A DNA stretch of 64,000 nucleotides from positions 1,612,001-1,676,000 of the forward strand of contig NZ_CP059348.1 of the NCBI RefSeq assembly GCF_013702265.1. The letters run 5' to 3'. The translations under genes and the position numbers were made by a program. The notes under the pieces were generated by a model. The model was not told where the DNA came from and ran no database searches. It worked only from the letters and a program-made list of their open reading frames with translations. Of the stretch, positions 16,510-24,269 are shown piece by piece. Position 1 is the stretch's first letter. The number at the start of each line of letters is the position of its first letter. Origin of the DNA: Providencia rettgeri (lineage in GTDB: Bacteria > Pseudomonadota > Gammaproteobacteria > Enterobacterales > Enterobacteriaceae).

Positions 16510-16585
16510 TGGCTCCTCCAGCTGGACTTGAACCAGCGACATACGGATTAACAGTCCGCCGTTCTACCGACTGAACTATGGAGGA
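16510..16585 (-). tRNA. tRNA-Asn (GTT), copy 3
   Basis: 76 bases with CCA, identical to copy 2 throughout. Copies 2 and 3 also share upstream sequence (GTTGTTCCTGAGAACGAGGCG on the plus strand), which copy 1 lacks, so they look like the more recent duplication. Confidence 0.97.
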
Positions 16586-16612
16586 ATTGGGTTGTTCCTG
16601 AGAACGAGGCGA

Positions 16613-16641
16613 ATATTAACGATATCACCTCGGCCTGTCAA
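16613..16641 (-). promoter_or_regulatory. Promoter of tRNA-Asn copy 3
   Basis: Minus strand TTGACA (16641-16636), 17-base spacer, TAATAT (16618-16613), then discriminator TCGCCTCG. Confidence 0.78.
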
Positions 16642-16721
16642 CGATAAAAATAGAAAATAAATCTAATTGCTCACTCACTACTCATTACGAATAAAAACTA
16701 CGCTATATTATTGATAATGTT

Positions 16722-17225
16722 TTAATTTTGAGCAGCTAAAGTAACTTGTGTTGGCAAAGAAACCTCTGGGTATGCAATATGGTAAATATCGTAAAAGGAA
16801 ATATTACCCTTTAATGCTAATAAACGAGAAATTTCTTGCTTGATAGCTGAGCTGACTTCTTGAGATTCAAGAACTTTATTTAAAGCATCTTCAGATACGA
16901 CTTCAGTGACAAACCATTCGCCGTTATAGCAAACGCGCAAATCAAGCACACCAATGTCTTCAAAATGGTAAACAGGCTTAATGTCAAACAACAGAACGCT
17001 AGCAAGTATAATGAATAAGAGGGTTATACCGAGCGTCCAATAAGGGCCAAAGTAGGGTGCGTACCATAAGATCACGGCAAGCGGTAAATAGGCTGCAATC
17101 ATGCCAATACATAAATAAGGATGATTGGCGAGAAATTGGCTATTAAAGTAAGGTTTGCCATCACGTTGTTCACGCTGATTAATGGCATCTAAATCATCTA
17201 TAAGTATTTGTTTGATAATATCCAT
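16722..17225 (-). CDS. ylaC: YlaC family inner-membrane protein
   Basis: A 167-residue protein with two adjacent membrane helices (about 36-55 and 62-80) and cytosolic ends. The block EDIGVLDLRVCYNGEWFVTEVV and the later SFYDIYHIA match E. coli YlaC (EDIDVLDFRVCYNGEWYNT, SFYDIFTLA). Function is unknown in the family. The ATG at 17225 follows a weak site. It is transcribed away from the cold-shock gene and toward the tRNA-Asn genes. Confidence 0.85.
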   Translation of the reverse strand: MDIIKQILIDDLDAINQREQRDGKPYFNSQFLANHPYLCIGMIAAYLPLAVILWYAPYFGPYWTLGITLLFIILASVLLFDIKPVYHFEDIGVLDLRVCYNGEWFVTEVVSEDALNKVLESQEVSSAIKQEISRLLALKGNISFYDIYHIAYPEVSLPTQVTLAAQN

Positions 17226-17705
17226 GGTAAGTGACTCTCTGTCAGATATCTATACTAGGAGGGTATCACGGAGGGAATGAATTGTTATATATCAGTTAAA
17301 AAAAATATTTAACTGGATTGTCATCATCTGGGATTAATCCTGTCGACTTTTGAGGCTTGAAGAGGGTTTTATTTAAAAAAAATCTTTAAAATATCAATAA
17401 AATGCAGCTTTTTTGTTAACATAATCCCGCCTAAAAGTGACGAAATCGAAAAAACATCAATATTTTCGGGATTGAATGTATAAAATAGTTGCTATTATCT
17501 CAAAGTCATGAGTTAATGTGCATCGGCCTGTTTAGCAGTCCTATTTGATGTATGATTACTGAGTTAGTGTGTTCTAAAGAAAAAAGTTATCACAGATAGC
17601 CTTTTACCGTGACGCTTCATCTTGGTGTTTCCCTGATTAAATAGCTGACTCTGGCCCATATATGCCAAAAGGCAAGTTTTTTTGATGTTATATAGGAAAA
17701 GTCAA
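17226..17705. other. Intergenic region between ylaC and the cold-shock gene
   Basis: A 480-base AT-rich divergent region. It must hold promoters for both genes and probably a long leader for the cold-shock mRNA. No ORF or strong hairpin was seen, and no clear cold-box sequence. Confidence 0.5.
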
Positions 17706-17918
17706 ATGTCCGACAAAATGAAAGGTCAAGTTAAGTGGTTCAACGAGTCTAAAGGCTTCGGTTTCATCACTCCAGCTGATGGTAGCAAAGACGTTTTCGT
17801 CCACTTCTCTGCCATTCAGGGCAATGGTTTCAAAACTCTGGCAGAAGGCCAGCAAGTTGAATTCACCATTGAAAACGGTGCAAAAGGCCCAGCAGCTGCT
17901 AACGTAACTGCTATCTAA
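17706..17918 (+). CDS. CspC/CspE-type cold-shock RNA chaperone
   Basis: A 70-residue single cold-shock domain that binds single-stranded RNA and melts secondary structure. RNP1 (KGFGFI) and RNP2 (VFVHF) are intact, and the stretch [20 protein letters not shown] is identical to E. coli CspC. The start at 17706 follows AGGAAAAGTCAA; an in-frame ATG eight codons upstream would add a non-family tail. In other enterics cspC and cspE have other neighbours, so the exact paralog is left open. Confidence 0.92.
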   Translation: MSDKMKGQVKWFNESKGFGFITPADGSKDVFVHFSAIQGNGFKTLAEGQQVEFTIENGAKGPAAANVTAI

Positions 17919-17941
17919 GCTAATTGCTTAACTGATTTTCT

Positions 17942-17974
17942 AAAGCCCGTCCTTTTTAAGGACGGGCTTTTTCA
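17942..17974 (+). terminator. Intrinsic terminator of the cold-shock gene
   Basis: AAAGCCCGTCC and GGACGGGCTTT form an 11-bp perfect stem around a seven-base loop, followed by TTC. Confidence 0.88.
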
Positions 17975-18060
17975 TTTCTGAAAATTAAAAAATATAGTGT
18001 AAAAATAATTAACATTTAAATCTTTACTTAATAATTAGCCGCATCTATACTCAGCTCACA

Positions 18061-18189
18061 TTAACCTATTGGAGATAAATTACTTGGACAGTCAGAGTTG
18101 TAATAAAAACTTAATTTAATTGGCAAGTAATTAATAATCTCTTCTATTAACTGCTTGCCACTACGGCGGGCGGTGTCTGATGTTTCCAT
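18061..18189 (-). CDS. 42-codon putative small protein
   Basis: An ATG ORF beginning METSDTARRSGKQLIEEI and ending NLSPIG, divergent from mgtC. It has a ribosome site GGGAG eight bases upstream. No family is recognised, composition is plausible for protein, but it could be chance in AT-rich DNA. Confidence 0.3.
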   Translation of the reverse strand: METSDTARRSGKQLIEEIINYLPIKLSFYYNSDCPSNLSPIG

Positions 18190-18265
18190 CACTCATACTC
18201 CCTGATTTATATAAGAAATTTTCATTTTTTGAATGAAATAATCACTGTTGCAGTGAGTGTGTATC

Positions 18266-18313
18266 ATGCAAGTTTATATTTATTCTCTATTCCCTCCGGG
18301 CAATAGCCATTAA
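18266..18313 (+). CDS. Putative Pro-Pro leader peptide of mgtC (MQVYIYSLFPPGNSH)
   Basis: A 15-codon ORF ending four bases before the hairpin at 18317-18336 and 88 bases before mgtC. The FPPG stretch would slow ribosomes, as proline codons do in the mgtCBR leader of Salmonella. The ribosome site is weak (GTGAG further upstream), so translation is uncertain. Confidence 0.4.
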   Translation: MQVYIYSLFPPGNSH

Positions 18314-18316
18314 TTA

Positions 18317-18336
18317 CTGAATATTTATTTATTCAG
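18317..18336 (+). promoter_or_regulatory. Hairpin in the mgtC leader
   Basis: CTGAATA at 18317-18323 pairs with TATTCAG at 18330-18336 around a six-base loop, directly after the short ORF. It could couple leader translation to mgtC expression. Confidence 0.4.
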
Positions 18337-18400
18337 CAATTTGGCATGGGCTTTTATTCTGCTCATTAATTGTTATCCATTATTTGATGGAGGGATCATT

Positions 18401-19099
18401 ATGTTTTTCACACCGGATATATTAAATCTTTTATCTGCAATGTGCCTTGGTGCATTAATTGGCGCAGAGCGTCAATGGCGTCAAAGAATGGCTGGATTGC
18501 GTACGAATGCATTGGTTGCAACGGGAGCAGCTGTATTTATTTTGAGTTCAGTGACGACTTCACCAGATAGCCCTGGGAGAATTGCTGCACAAATTGTGTC
18601 AGGGATTGGCTTCTTAGGTGCTGGAGTGATCATGCGTGAAGGCATGAATATTCGAGGGCTGAATACTGCCGCAACACTATGGTGTTCAGCAGGAATTGGT
18701 GTGTTATGCGGGTTAGGGCAATACTCACTAGCCACAATAGCTACATTATTGATTTTATGTGCAAACATTCTATTGCGAGAAGCTGCAGCAAAAATTAATC
18801 GCCAGCCGCAACAGCAGGCATTAGATGTTGAACAACGCTATAAAATACGGGTGATGTGTCACCAAGGTGATGAAATCCTTGTTAGAACGTTGATTTTACA
18901 AGCCATTAATGGGCTGCATATTCGCTTACAGTCATTGAGTAGCGCAGATACATTGAAACCAGAACAGCTGGAGGTGTGTGCAGAGTTTCTTGCCACTCCA
19001 GTAGAGCAAAAAGAGATAGAAGCATTGGTTTGCCGGATTAGTCTTGAGCAAAGTGTCAGTGCTATCAATTGGAAAGTGGCATCTGAGCTACCCGCTTGA
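18401..19099 (+). CDS. mgtC: MgtC family virulence/Mg2+-starvation protein
   Basis: A 232-residue inner-membrane protein (Salmonella MgtC is 231). The N-terminal membrane part contains LGALIGAERQWRQRMAGLRTNALVATGAA and GIGFLGAGVIMREG...RGLNTAATLWCSAGIG, the MgtC/SapB signature; a soluble ACT-like C-terminal domain follows from about residue 145. In Salmonella MgtC inhibits the F-type ATP synthase and supports growth at low Mg2+. The start at 18401 lies behind GGAGGG; a GTG/ATG further upstream gives an extra non-family segment. It is the first gene of an mgtC-mgtB unit with a short ORF between them. Confidence 0.9.
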   Translation: MFFTPDILNLLSAMCLGALIGAERQWRQRMAGLRTNALVATGAAVFILSSVTTSPDSPGRIAAQIVSGIGFLGAGVIMREGMNIRGLNTAATLWCSAGIGVLCGLGQYSLATIATLLILCANILLREAAAKINRQPQQQALDVEQRYKIRVMCHQGDEILVRTLILQAINGLHIRLQSLSSADTLKPEQLEVCAEFLATPVEQKEIEALVCRISLEQSVSAINWKVASELPA

Positions 19100-19131
19100 T
19101 TGCTAAAAATTAACTGATTAAAGGAGCCGAA

Positions 19132-19182
19132 ATGGACGAGCACCCCCCGTCTTGGAGATATAAACAGGAGCTATCTGGCTAA
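19132..19182 (+). CDS. MgtL-like leader peptide between mgtC and mgtB (MDEHPPSWRYKQELSG)
   Basis: A 16-codon ORF with a strong ribosome site AAGGAG five bases before the ATG. Its N-terminus is acidic and proline-rich (DEHPP), the same kind as E. coli MgtL (MEPDPTPLP...), where such sequence destabilises the ribosome at low Mg2+ and opens mgtA expression. The 3' end of the ORF lies within the left arm of the hairpin at 19170-19207, so translation would control folding. Assignment is by arrangement and composition. Confidence 0.6.
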   Translation: MDEHPPSWRYKQELSG

Positions 19183-19229
19183 AATACAATATTTTCAGTC
19201 AGATAGCGTTTAAAAAGTACAACTGTACT
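19170..19229 (+). promoter_or_regulatory. Attenuator-like hairpins in the mgtC-mgtB spacer
   Basis: GCTATCTGGCT (19170-19180) pairs with AGTCAGATAGC (19197-19207), 11 pairs with one G-U, and its left arm overlaps the end of the 16-codon ORF. A second small hairpin AGTACA-AC-TGTACT (19216-19229) sits just before the mgtB ribosome site. Confidence 0.55.
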
Positions 19230-19245
19230 CTATAGAGATAACGTT

Positions 19246-21948
19246 ATGACTGAAATAAGGCATCAGCGCAAAGGCGCAAAAGCCCCTGCACGCCAAAAAT
19301 TCATTGTTGGCGAACAAGCGAGCAAAAACATTGAGCAGGTTCTCAATGAATATCAAACTAACCTTTTGGGCTTATCTGAGAATGAAGCTCTCGACCGCCT
19401 AGTGGTAGAAGGTGAAAATGAAGTTGCTCATGAAAAAGCGCCTCCTGCTTGGAAGCAATTACTCACTTCTTTTAAAAATCCATTTATTTTTGTTTTGATG
19501 ATCCTCGCGATTGTGAGTTTCTTTACTGACTACGTGATCCCTGAGCGTCAAGGTGAAGAGACTGATTTAACGGGCGTTATCATCATTGTCACGATGGTTG
19601 TATTAAGCGGATTGCTACGTTTTTGGCAAGAATATCGAACCAATAAAGCGGCAGAAGCCTTGAAATCCTTGGTTAGAACCACGGCTACTGTATTCCGCCG
19701 CGATGATAGAACCGGACGTTCTATTCGTAAGGAAGTACCGATCAAATGCTTAGTACCAGGGGATATCGTTTTATTATCGGCAGGGGATATGGTTCCCGCG
19801 GATTTAAAACTAGTGGAATCTCGAGATCTATTTATCAGCCAAGCCATTTTAACGGGGGAATCTATCCCAGTTGAAAAATATGACACTCTCGCAAATGTGT
19901 CCGCAAAAAGCTTGGAGCCCGCATCACCGACAGAAAATGAATTACTTGAAATTTCAAATATCTGTTTGATGGGCACCAATGTGACAAGTGGGACGGCGAG
20001 AGGCATTGTGGTTGCAACGGGGAGCAAAACGTACCTAGGTTCGCTGGCCAAATCGATTGTTGGAACTCGAGCTCAAACTGCTTTTGATCGCGGTGTGAAT
20101 AGTGTGAGTTGGTTACTGATCCGCTTTATGCTGGTAATGGTGCCGATTGTCTTATTAATCAATGGATTCACTAAAGGCGATTGGTTTGAGGCAACACTAT
20201 TTTCACTGGCAGTTGCTGTAGGGTTAACCCCTGAAATGTTACCGATGATTGTGAGCTCGAACCTTGCAAAAGGGGCGATAGCCATGTCTAAGCATAAGGT
20301 TATCGTTAAACGGCTCAATGCGATTCAGAACTTTGGTGCGATGGATGTACTCTGTACGGATAAAACAGGAACGCTAACGCAAGATCGCATCATTTTAGAG
20401 CATTATCTCGACAGTAATGGGCAAAAAGATAGTCGAATTTTGCAATTGGCGTGGTTGAATAGTTTCCATCAAAGTGGTGCCAAAAACATGATGGATCAGG
20501 CAATTATTCGACGTGGCCGTGGCAATGATAAGGTCGAGCAGTTGAAGGCTTATCAAAAAATTGATGAACTACCGTTTGATTTTATTCGCCGAAAATTATC
20601 GGTCACAGTAAAAACCCCTGAAGGTGATGCTTTATTGATCTGTAAAGGGGCAGCGGAAGAGATGTTGGCTGTTTGTCATAGTTATCAGCATGATGGACAT
20701 ACCACCTTATTAGATGATCAAGCTAAAGCTAGGATTGCTGAGCTAGTCAGTGACTATAATAAACAGGGTTTCCGGGTATTACTGCTGGCAACGTGTTCAT
20801 TAAATGATGCAGAAGCTTTGTTACCGTTATCAGCTCAAGCAGAGCAACAGCTTGAGTTACAAGGTATTCTTACATTTTTAGACCCTGCAAAAGAGAGTGC
20901 AATTTCGGCTATTGCTGCACTAAGAGAAAATGGTGTGATGGTCAAAGTGCTTACTGGCGATAATGCCGTGATCACTGAAAAAATTTGCCATGATGTAGGT
21001 TTGAATATTGATGAGATTATGACGGGTCTTGAAGTCGAGGCGATGAATGATGAGGAGCTGAAAACAAAAGTTGAACAAGTTTCCGTTTTCTGCAAATTAA
21101 CCCCACTGCAAAAATCTCGGATCCTAAAATTACTACAAGCAAATGGGCATACGGTTGGTTTTCTGGGGGATGGGATCAATGATGCGCCGGCTTTACGGGA
21201 TGCTGATGTCGGTATATCCGTGGATACAGGCACCGATATTGCGAAAGAATCTGCGGATATTATTCTGCTAGAAAAAGATTTAATGGTATTAGAACAAGGC
21301 GTTATCAAAGGAAGAGAAACGTTTGGGAATATTATTAAGTATTTAAATATGACCGCAAGCTCTAACTTTGGAAATGTGTTTTCCGTTCTGATTGCGAGTG
21401 CATTTATTCCGTTCTTACCGATGTTAGCTATTCATTTACTCGTTCAAAACCTGCTGTACGATATGTCCCAACTCGCATTACCGTGGGACAAAATGGACAA
21501 AGAGTTTTTAAAACGTCCACGTAAATGGGATGCGAAAAATATTGGGCGCTTTATGATTTGGATTGGTCCAACATCGTCCATTTTTGACATCACGACATTC
21601 GCCTTAATGTGGTATGTGTTCCAAGCTAATAGTATCGCCCATGAAGCGCTATTCCAATCCGGTTGGTTTGTTGAGGGATTACTGTCGCAAACCTTGGTTG
21701 TTCATATGTTACGGACACAAAAAATCCCATTCATTCAAAGTACGGCTGCGTTACCCGTGTTACTGACAACAGGGATCATTATGGCTCTTGGGCTTTATAT
21801 TCCGTTCTCATCATTTGGTTCGATGATTGGCTTGCAGCCTTTGCCAATGGAATATTTCCCTTGGTTAGTACTGACATTAGTGAGTTATTGCTTTGTCGCA
21901 CAAGGTATGAAGCACATCTATATTAAACGCTTTGGAACGTGGTTATAA
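19246..21948 (+). CDS. mgtB: P-type Mg2+-importing ATPase (MgtB/MgtA type)
   Basis: A 900-residue P3B-type ATPase that imports Mg2+ across the inner membrane. Visible are the TGES actuator motif (ILTGESIPVEKYD, about 202-213), the catalytic DKTGTLT with D372, the hinge GDGINDAP, and about ten membrane helices including AVGLTPEMLPMIVSS (helix 4). Being second to mgtC it matches mgtB of the mgtCB arrangement, but MgtA and MgtB are close and the symbol rests on context. No mgtR-like ORF follows. Confidence 0.9.
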   Translation: MTEIRHQRKGAKAPARQKFIVGEQASKNIEQVLNEYQTNLLGLSENEALDRLVVEGENEVAHEKAPPAWKQLLTSFKNPFIFVLMILAIVSFFTDYVIPERQGEETDLTGVIIIVTMVVLSGLLRFWQEYRTNKAAEALKSLVRTTATVFRRDDRTGRSIRKEVPIKCLVPGDIVLLSAGDMVPADLKLVESRDLFISQAILTGESIPVEKYDTLANVSAKSLEPASPTENELLEISNICLMGTNVTSGTARGIVVATGSKTYLGSLAKSIVGTRAQTAFDRGVNSVSWLLIRFMLVMVPIVLLINGFTKGDWFEATLFSLAVAVGLTPEMLPMIVSSNLAKGAIAMSKHKVIVKRLNAIQNFGAMDVLCTDKTGTLTQDRIILEHYLDSNGQKDSRILQLAWLNSFHQSGAKNMMDQAIIRRGRGNDKVEQLKAYQKIDELPFDFIRRKLSVTVKTPEGDALLICKGAAEEMLAVCHSYQHDGHTTLLDDQAKARIAELVSDYNKQGFRVLLLATCSLNDAEALLPLSAQAEQQLELQGILTFLDPAKESAISAIAALRENGVMVKVLTGDNAVITEKICHDVGLNIDEIMTGLEVEAMNDEELKTKVEQVSVFCKLTPLQKSRILKLLQANGHTVGFLGDGINDAPALRDADVGISVDTGTDIAKESADIILLEKDLMVLEQGVIKGRETFGNIIKYLNMTASSNFGNVFSVLIASAFIPFLPMLAIHLLVQNLLYDMSQLALPWDKMDKEFLKRPRKWDAKNIGRFMIWIGPTSSIFDITTFALMWYVFQANSIAHEALFQSGWFVEGLLSQTLVVHMLRTQKIPFIQSTAALPVLLTTGIIMALGLYIPFSSFGSMIGLQPLPMEYFPWLVLTLVSYCFVAQGMKHIYIKRFGTWL

Positions 21949-21999
21949 CCTGATTGGGTTACGTGACTTGAGCGGAATCTATCGCTTTAAGTTAAATAA

Positions 22000-22027
22000 A
22001 AAAGAGCCATATAGGCTCTTTTTTTAC
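22000..22027. terminator. Bidirectional terminator between mgtB and the DUF5339 gene
   Basis: AAAGAGCC and GGCTCTTT pair around ATATA, with T-runs on both strands, serving the two convergent genes. Confidence 0.88.
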
Positions 22028-22040
22028 AGAATAGGAAGGC

Positions 22041-22352
22041 TTATTGCAGACCTAAAGCTGTTTTCATTTGTTTCATCGCATCAATGCCTTGCTGGCAAGC
22101 TTGATCTTGTTGGTCTTTAGGTAAAGCAGCAACTTGTTTTTTACCTTCTTCTAACTGACCTTTCATCGCATCTAATTGAGCTTTGGCTTGTGGGTTCTCA
22201 GAAGCTTTAGCAATTAAGCTATCAACTTCAGCAAAGTAAGCGTTACAGGTTTCAGTTGCACCAGCAACTTGACCTTTTTTCTCTTCTTCTGAGCACGCAG
22301 TGATTGTTAATGCCAATAAACCCAGTCCACAAGCTAAAATCATCTTTTTCAT
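22041..22352 (-). CDS. DUF5339 family lipoprotein
   Basis: A 103-residue secreted lipoprotein. The signal peptide MKKMILACGLGLLALTITAC ends in a lipobox with the cysteine at residue 20; the mature part is helical and charged with two cysteines (ETCNAYFAEV...DQACQQGID) that could form a disulfide. The pattern matches the DUF5339 family, whose role is unknown. The start is the ATG at 22352 with AAGG six bases upstream; a TTG two codons before it is not needed. Confidence 0.75.
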   Translation of the reverse strand: MKKMILACGLGLLALTITACSEEEKKGQVAGATETCNAYFAEVDSLIAKASENPQAKAQLDAMKGQLEEGKKQVAALPKDQQDQACQQGIDAMKQMKTALGLQ

Positions 22353-23007
22353 AATCAACCTTATTAAAATTATTTATATATAAAGCAAATTAAGTATATA
22401 AGAGGATCTTCTTTTATCAATGTAACAAATCCTAAAAAGGGAATTGATAATCAATTCAAATGATTAATCTCTACTATGAAAATTTATGCTTTATAAATGA
22501 CTTTTGTAGTGATAATTATCTATCATATTTTTTGTTAGCCTATTATGACGAATGGAAAATAAAGATAGATTATTATTTATTAGTATAAATACGTAATTGA
22601 CACTGAGTTCACATATTCATGAAATAAGAATAACAGCATAAAGTATCAAGTGAGTGGCAAACTGTTTTGTAAAAAATACGTTAAGTAAAAGTAACTAAAG
22701 ATTGTCTGTAATAAGAGAAAATTAAACTCCTTATAACTTTTCTAATGATGTTAATAACTTTTTTTCATATGCAGTAAAAATAATTAAAATTGAGAATTGG
22801 TGTAAAAAATAATTTACATTATACGTATAAAACTAGATTATCGAATATTTATAGAATTAATGGCTGTACATTTAAAATGCGATTATAGAAGTGAAAGGTG
22901 AGCTGTATCACAAATTTATTAATAAAATGCTTTTCACTATATAATATTGATTTTTAAATTAAATTTCCTTTGAACCATTAGGGGGTTATCAGGTAAAGTC
23001 TCTGCCT

Positions 23008-23041
23008 CCAAGGGTGTCTCCCTTTCGAATCTTGGTTTTTT
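23008..23041 (+). terminator. Possible terminator in the fliZ upstream region
   Basis: CCAAG and CTTGG enclose a loop with an alternative inner AAGGG/CCCTT stem, followed by TTTTTT. It could end a small unannotated transcript or act as an attenuator in a long fliZ leader. Confidence 0.35.
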
Positions 23042-23243
23042 AAGTGATAAAACTTTGCTATTTAGGTTAACAACGATTAGGTTCGTTAGGTTGACGCTAG
23101 GTCAAATTTACGTGCAAAATTACTCTCATAAGAAATTCGCCAAAGTGTTTTAGACAGGTTAGAATGCTTCGGACAAAGGGAAATAAATTTTCTTACATTA
23201 CATTCCCAGAAGGATCCACCTTACAAAGGGAAAGTAAGAAAAT

Positions 23244-23268
23244 GAGATAAGGCAATTACGCTTATCTC
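23244..23268. repeat. 8-bp perfect hairpin upstream of fliZ
   Basis: GAGATAAG and CTTATCTC pair around a nine-base loop, 109 bases before the fliZ start. No T-tract follows. Confidence 0.4.
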
Positions 23269-23376
23269 GATATGCAACATAGCAGACAATCATTAATGCT
23301 ATGGGCATGGTATGTATGTAACCGGATTTATCTTGTTACTTTTTATTTTTATAATTACACACAGGGCTTTACCATT

Positions 23377-23889
23377 ATGTCTGCTTCTATTGTAAAGAAA
23401 CGGCCGTTAAGTCGTTATATTAAAGATTTTAAACACAGCCAAACTCATTGTGCACACTGTAATAAAACTCTTGATCGTATCTCCCTCGTTTTCAACGATG
23501 GTATCTTGAATAAAGAAGCTATCGCTGACATGACCGATTTGGTTGATGAAGCGGCTTGGGGCGAACTTCAAGGGCAATTTACAGCACTTTGTCGTTTTTG
23601 TAGTGAAATTTTCTGTAATAGCAATACAGACTATTTCGATATTATGTCTTTTAAACAGTATTTGTTCTTACAGACAGAAATGAGTCATAGCACCGTCCGC
23701 GAGTACGTTGTTCGTCTGCGCCGCTTAGATGAACTACTGTCATCCTCTAACTTTTCAATGAAAGACTTTACCGCAAGTAAAGTTCAAGAACAGTTGAGTG
23801 ATAGAATGACTGATTCAGCATTTAGCAACTACAATATTGCACTACGTAAATATGAGCAGTATTTAAGCTGGCAGTCAGAAAAAAACTAA
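23377..23889 (+). CDS. fliZ: FliZ, flagellar/stationary-phase regulator
   Basis: A 170-residue protein matching E. coli FliZ (183) along its length: KRPLSRYIKDFKHSQTHCAHCNKTLDRI, ALCRFCSEIFC, DYFDIMSFKQYLFLQTEMSHSTVREYVVRLRRL and NYNIALRKYEQYL. FliZ is a DNA-binding antagonist of sigma-S promoters in E. coli and an activator of FlhDC activity in Salmonella. The start is set at ATG 23377; an ORF extends to 23272 but the extra residues are hydrophobic and not family-like. It usually follows fliA; here neither fliA nor fliY is nearby. Confidence 0.9.
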   Translation: MSASIVKKRPLSRYIKDFKHSQTHCAHCNKTLDRISLVFNDGILNKEAIADMTDLVDEAAWGELQGQFTALCRFCSEIFCNSNTDYFDIMSFKQYLFLQTEMSHSTVREYVVRLRRLDELLSSSNFSMKDFTASKVQEQLSDRMTDSAFSNYNIALRKYEQYLSWQSEKN

Positions 23890-24269
23890 TAATATTTTAA
23901 GTTAATAAAAATAGTTAGTTATACGATTATTTTTAATACTAAAATAGGCAAATAGGTGTCCAATAGGGCACCTTTTTTTATTTTTGAATAATAGTCAGTA
24001 TAAATGATATAAATTGAACAGATTTAGAATTAAATTTCATCAGCTGTTATAGCTAATGCTTAATATATAATAATAAAAATTAATGGGAACTATTTAATTA
24101 AATTTACAGATAAATAAGGATGACAAAAAACAAAAAAGGCAGTGAATATTTGGACTTAATGAAAAAGGAATAGAATATTATGAATGTAGTTCAAGAGTTT
24201 ATAGTGAGGGGAGAGCCTGAGTTAATCAACCTATATTATACTGGGCTGAAAAACTCAGGCTTTTGCATA
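23890..24269. other. Convergent spacer between fliZ and putA
   Basis: 380 AT-rich bases with no gene. It holds the fliZ terminator and an inverted repeat AGCCTGAGTT/AACTCAGGCT (24214-24223 and 24252-24261) near the putA end. Confidence 0.5.
23954..23980 (+). terminator. Intrinsic terminator of fliZ
   Basis: AGGTGTCC and GGGCACCT (one G-U pair) form a stem around AATA, followed by TTTTTTTATTTTT. Confidence 0.8.

Larger units (their letters stand above)
22380..23376. other. Gene-poor AT-rich region upstream of fliZ
   Basis: About 1 kb without a convincing gene. It holds a CCAAG...CTTGG hairpin with a TTTTTT tail near 23008-23041 and a perfect stem GAGATAAG/CTTATCTC at 23244-23268. No sigma28 promoter was found for fliZ here. 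Confidence 0.5.

Noticed and set aside
21932..22120. Plus-strand 62-codon ORF after mgtB as an MgtR-like peptide
   Set aside because: It crosses the terminator and the DUF5339 gene and has no single membrane helix as MgtR has.
23272..23376. N-terminal extension of FliZ
   Set aside because: Aromatic-rich sequence without family match; conserved part begins right after ATG 23377.
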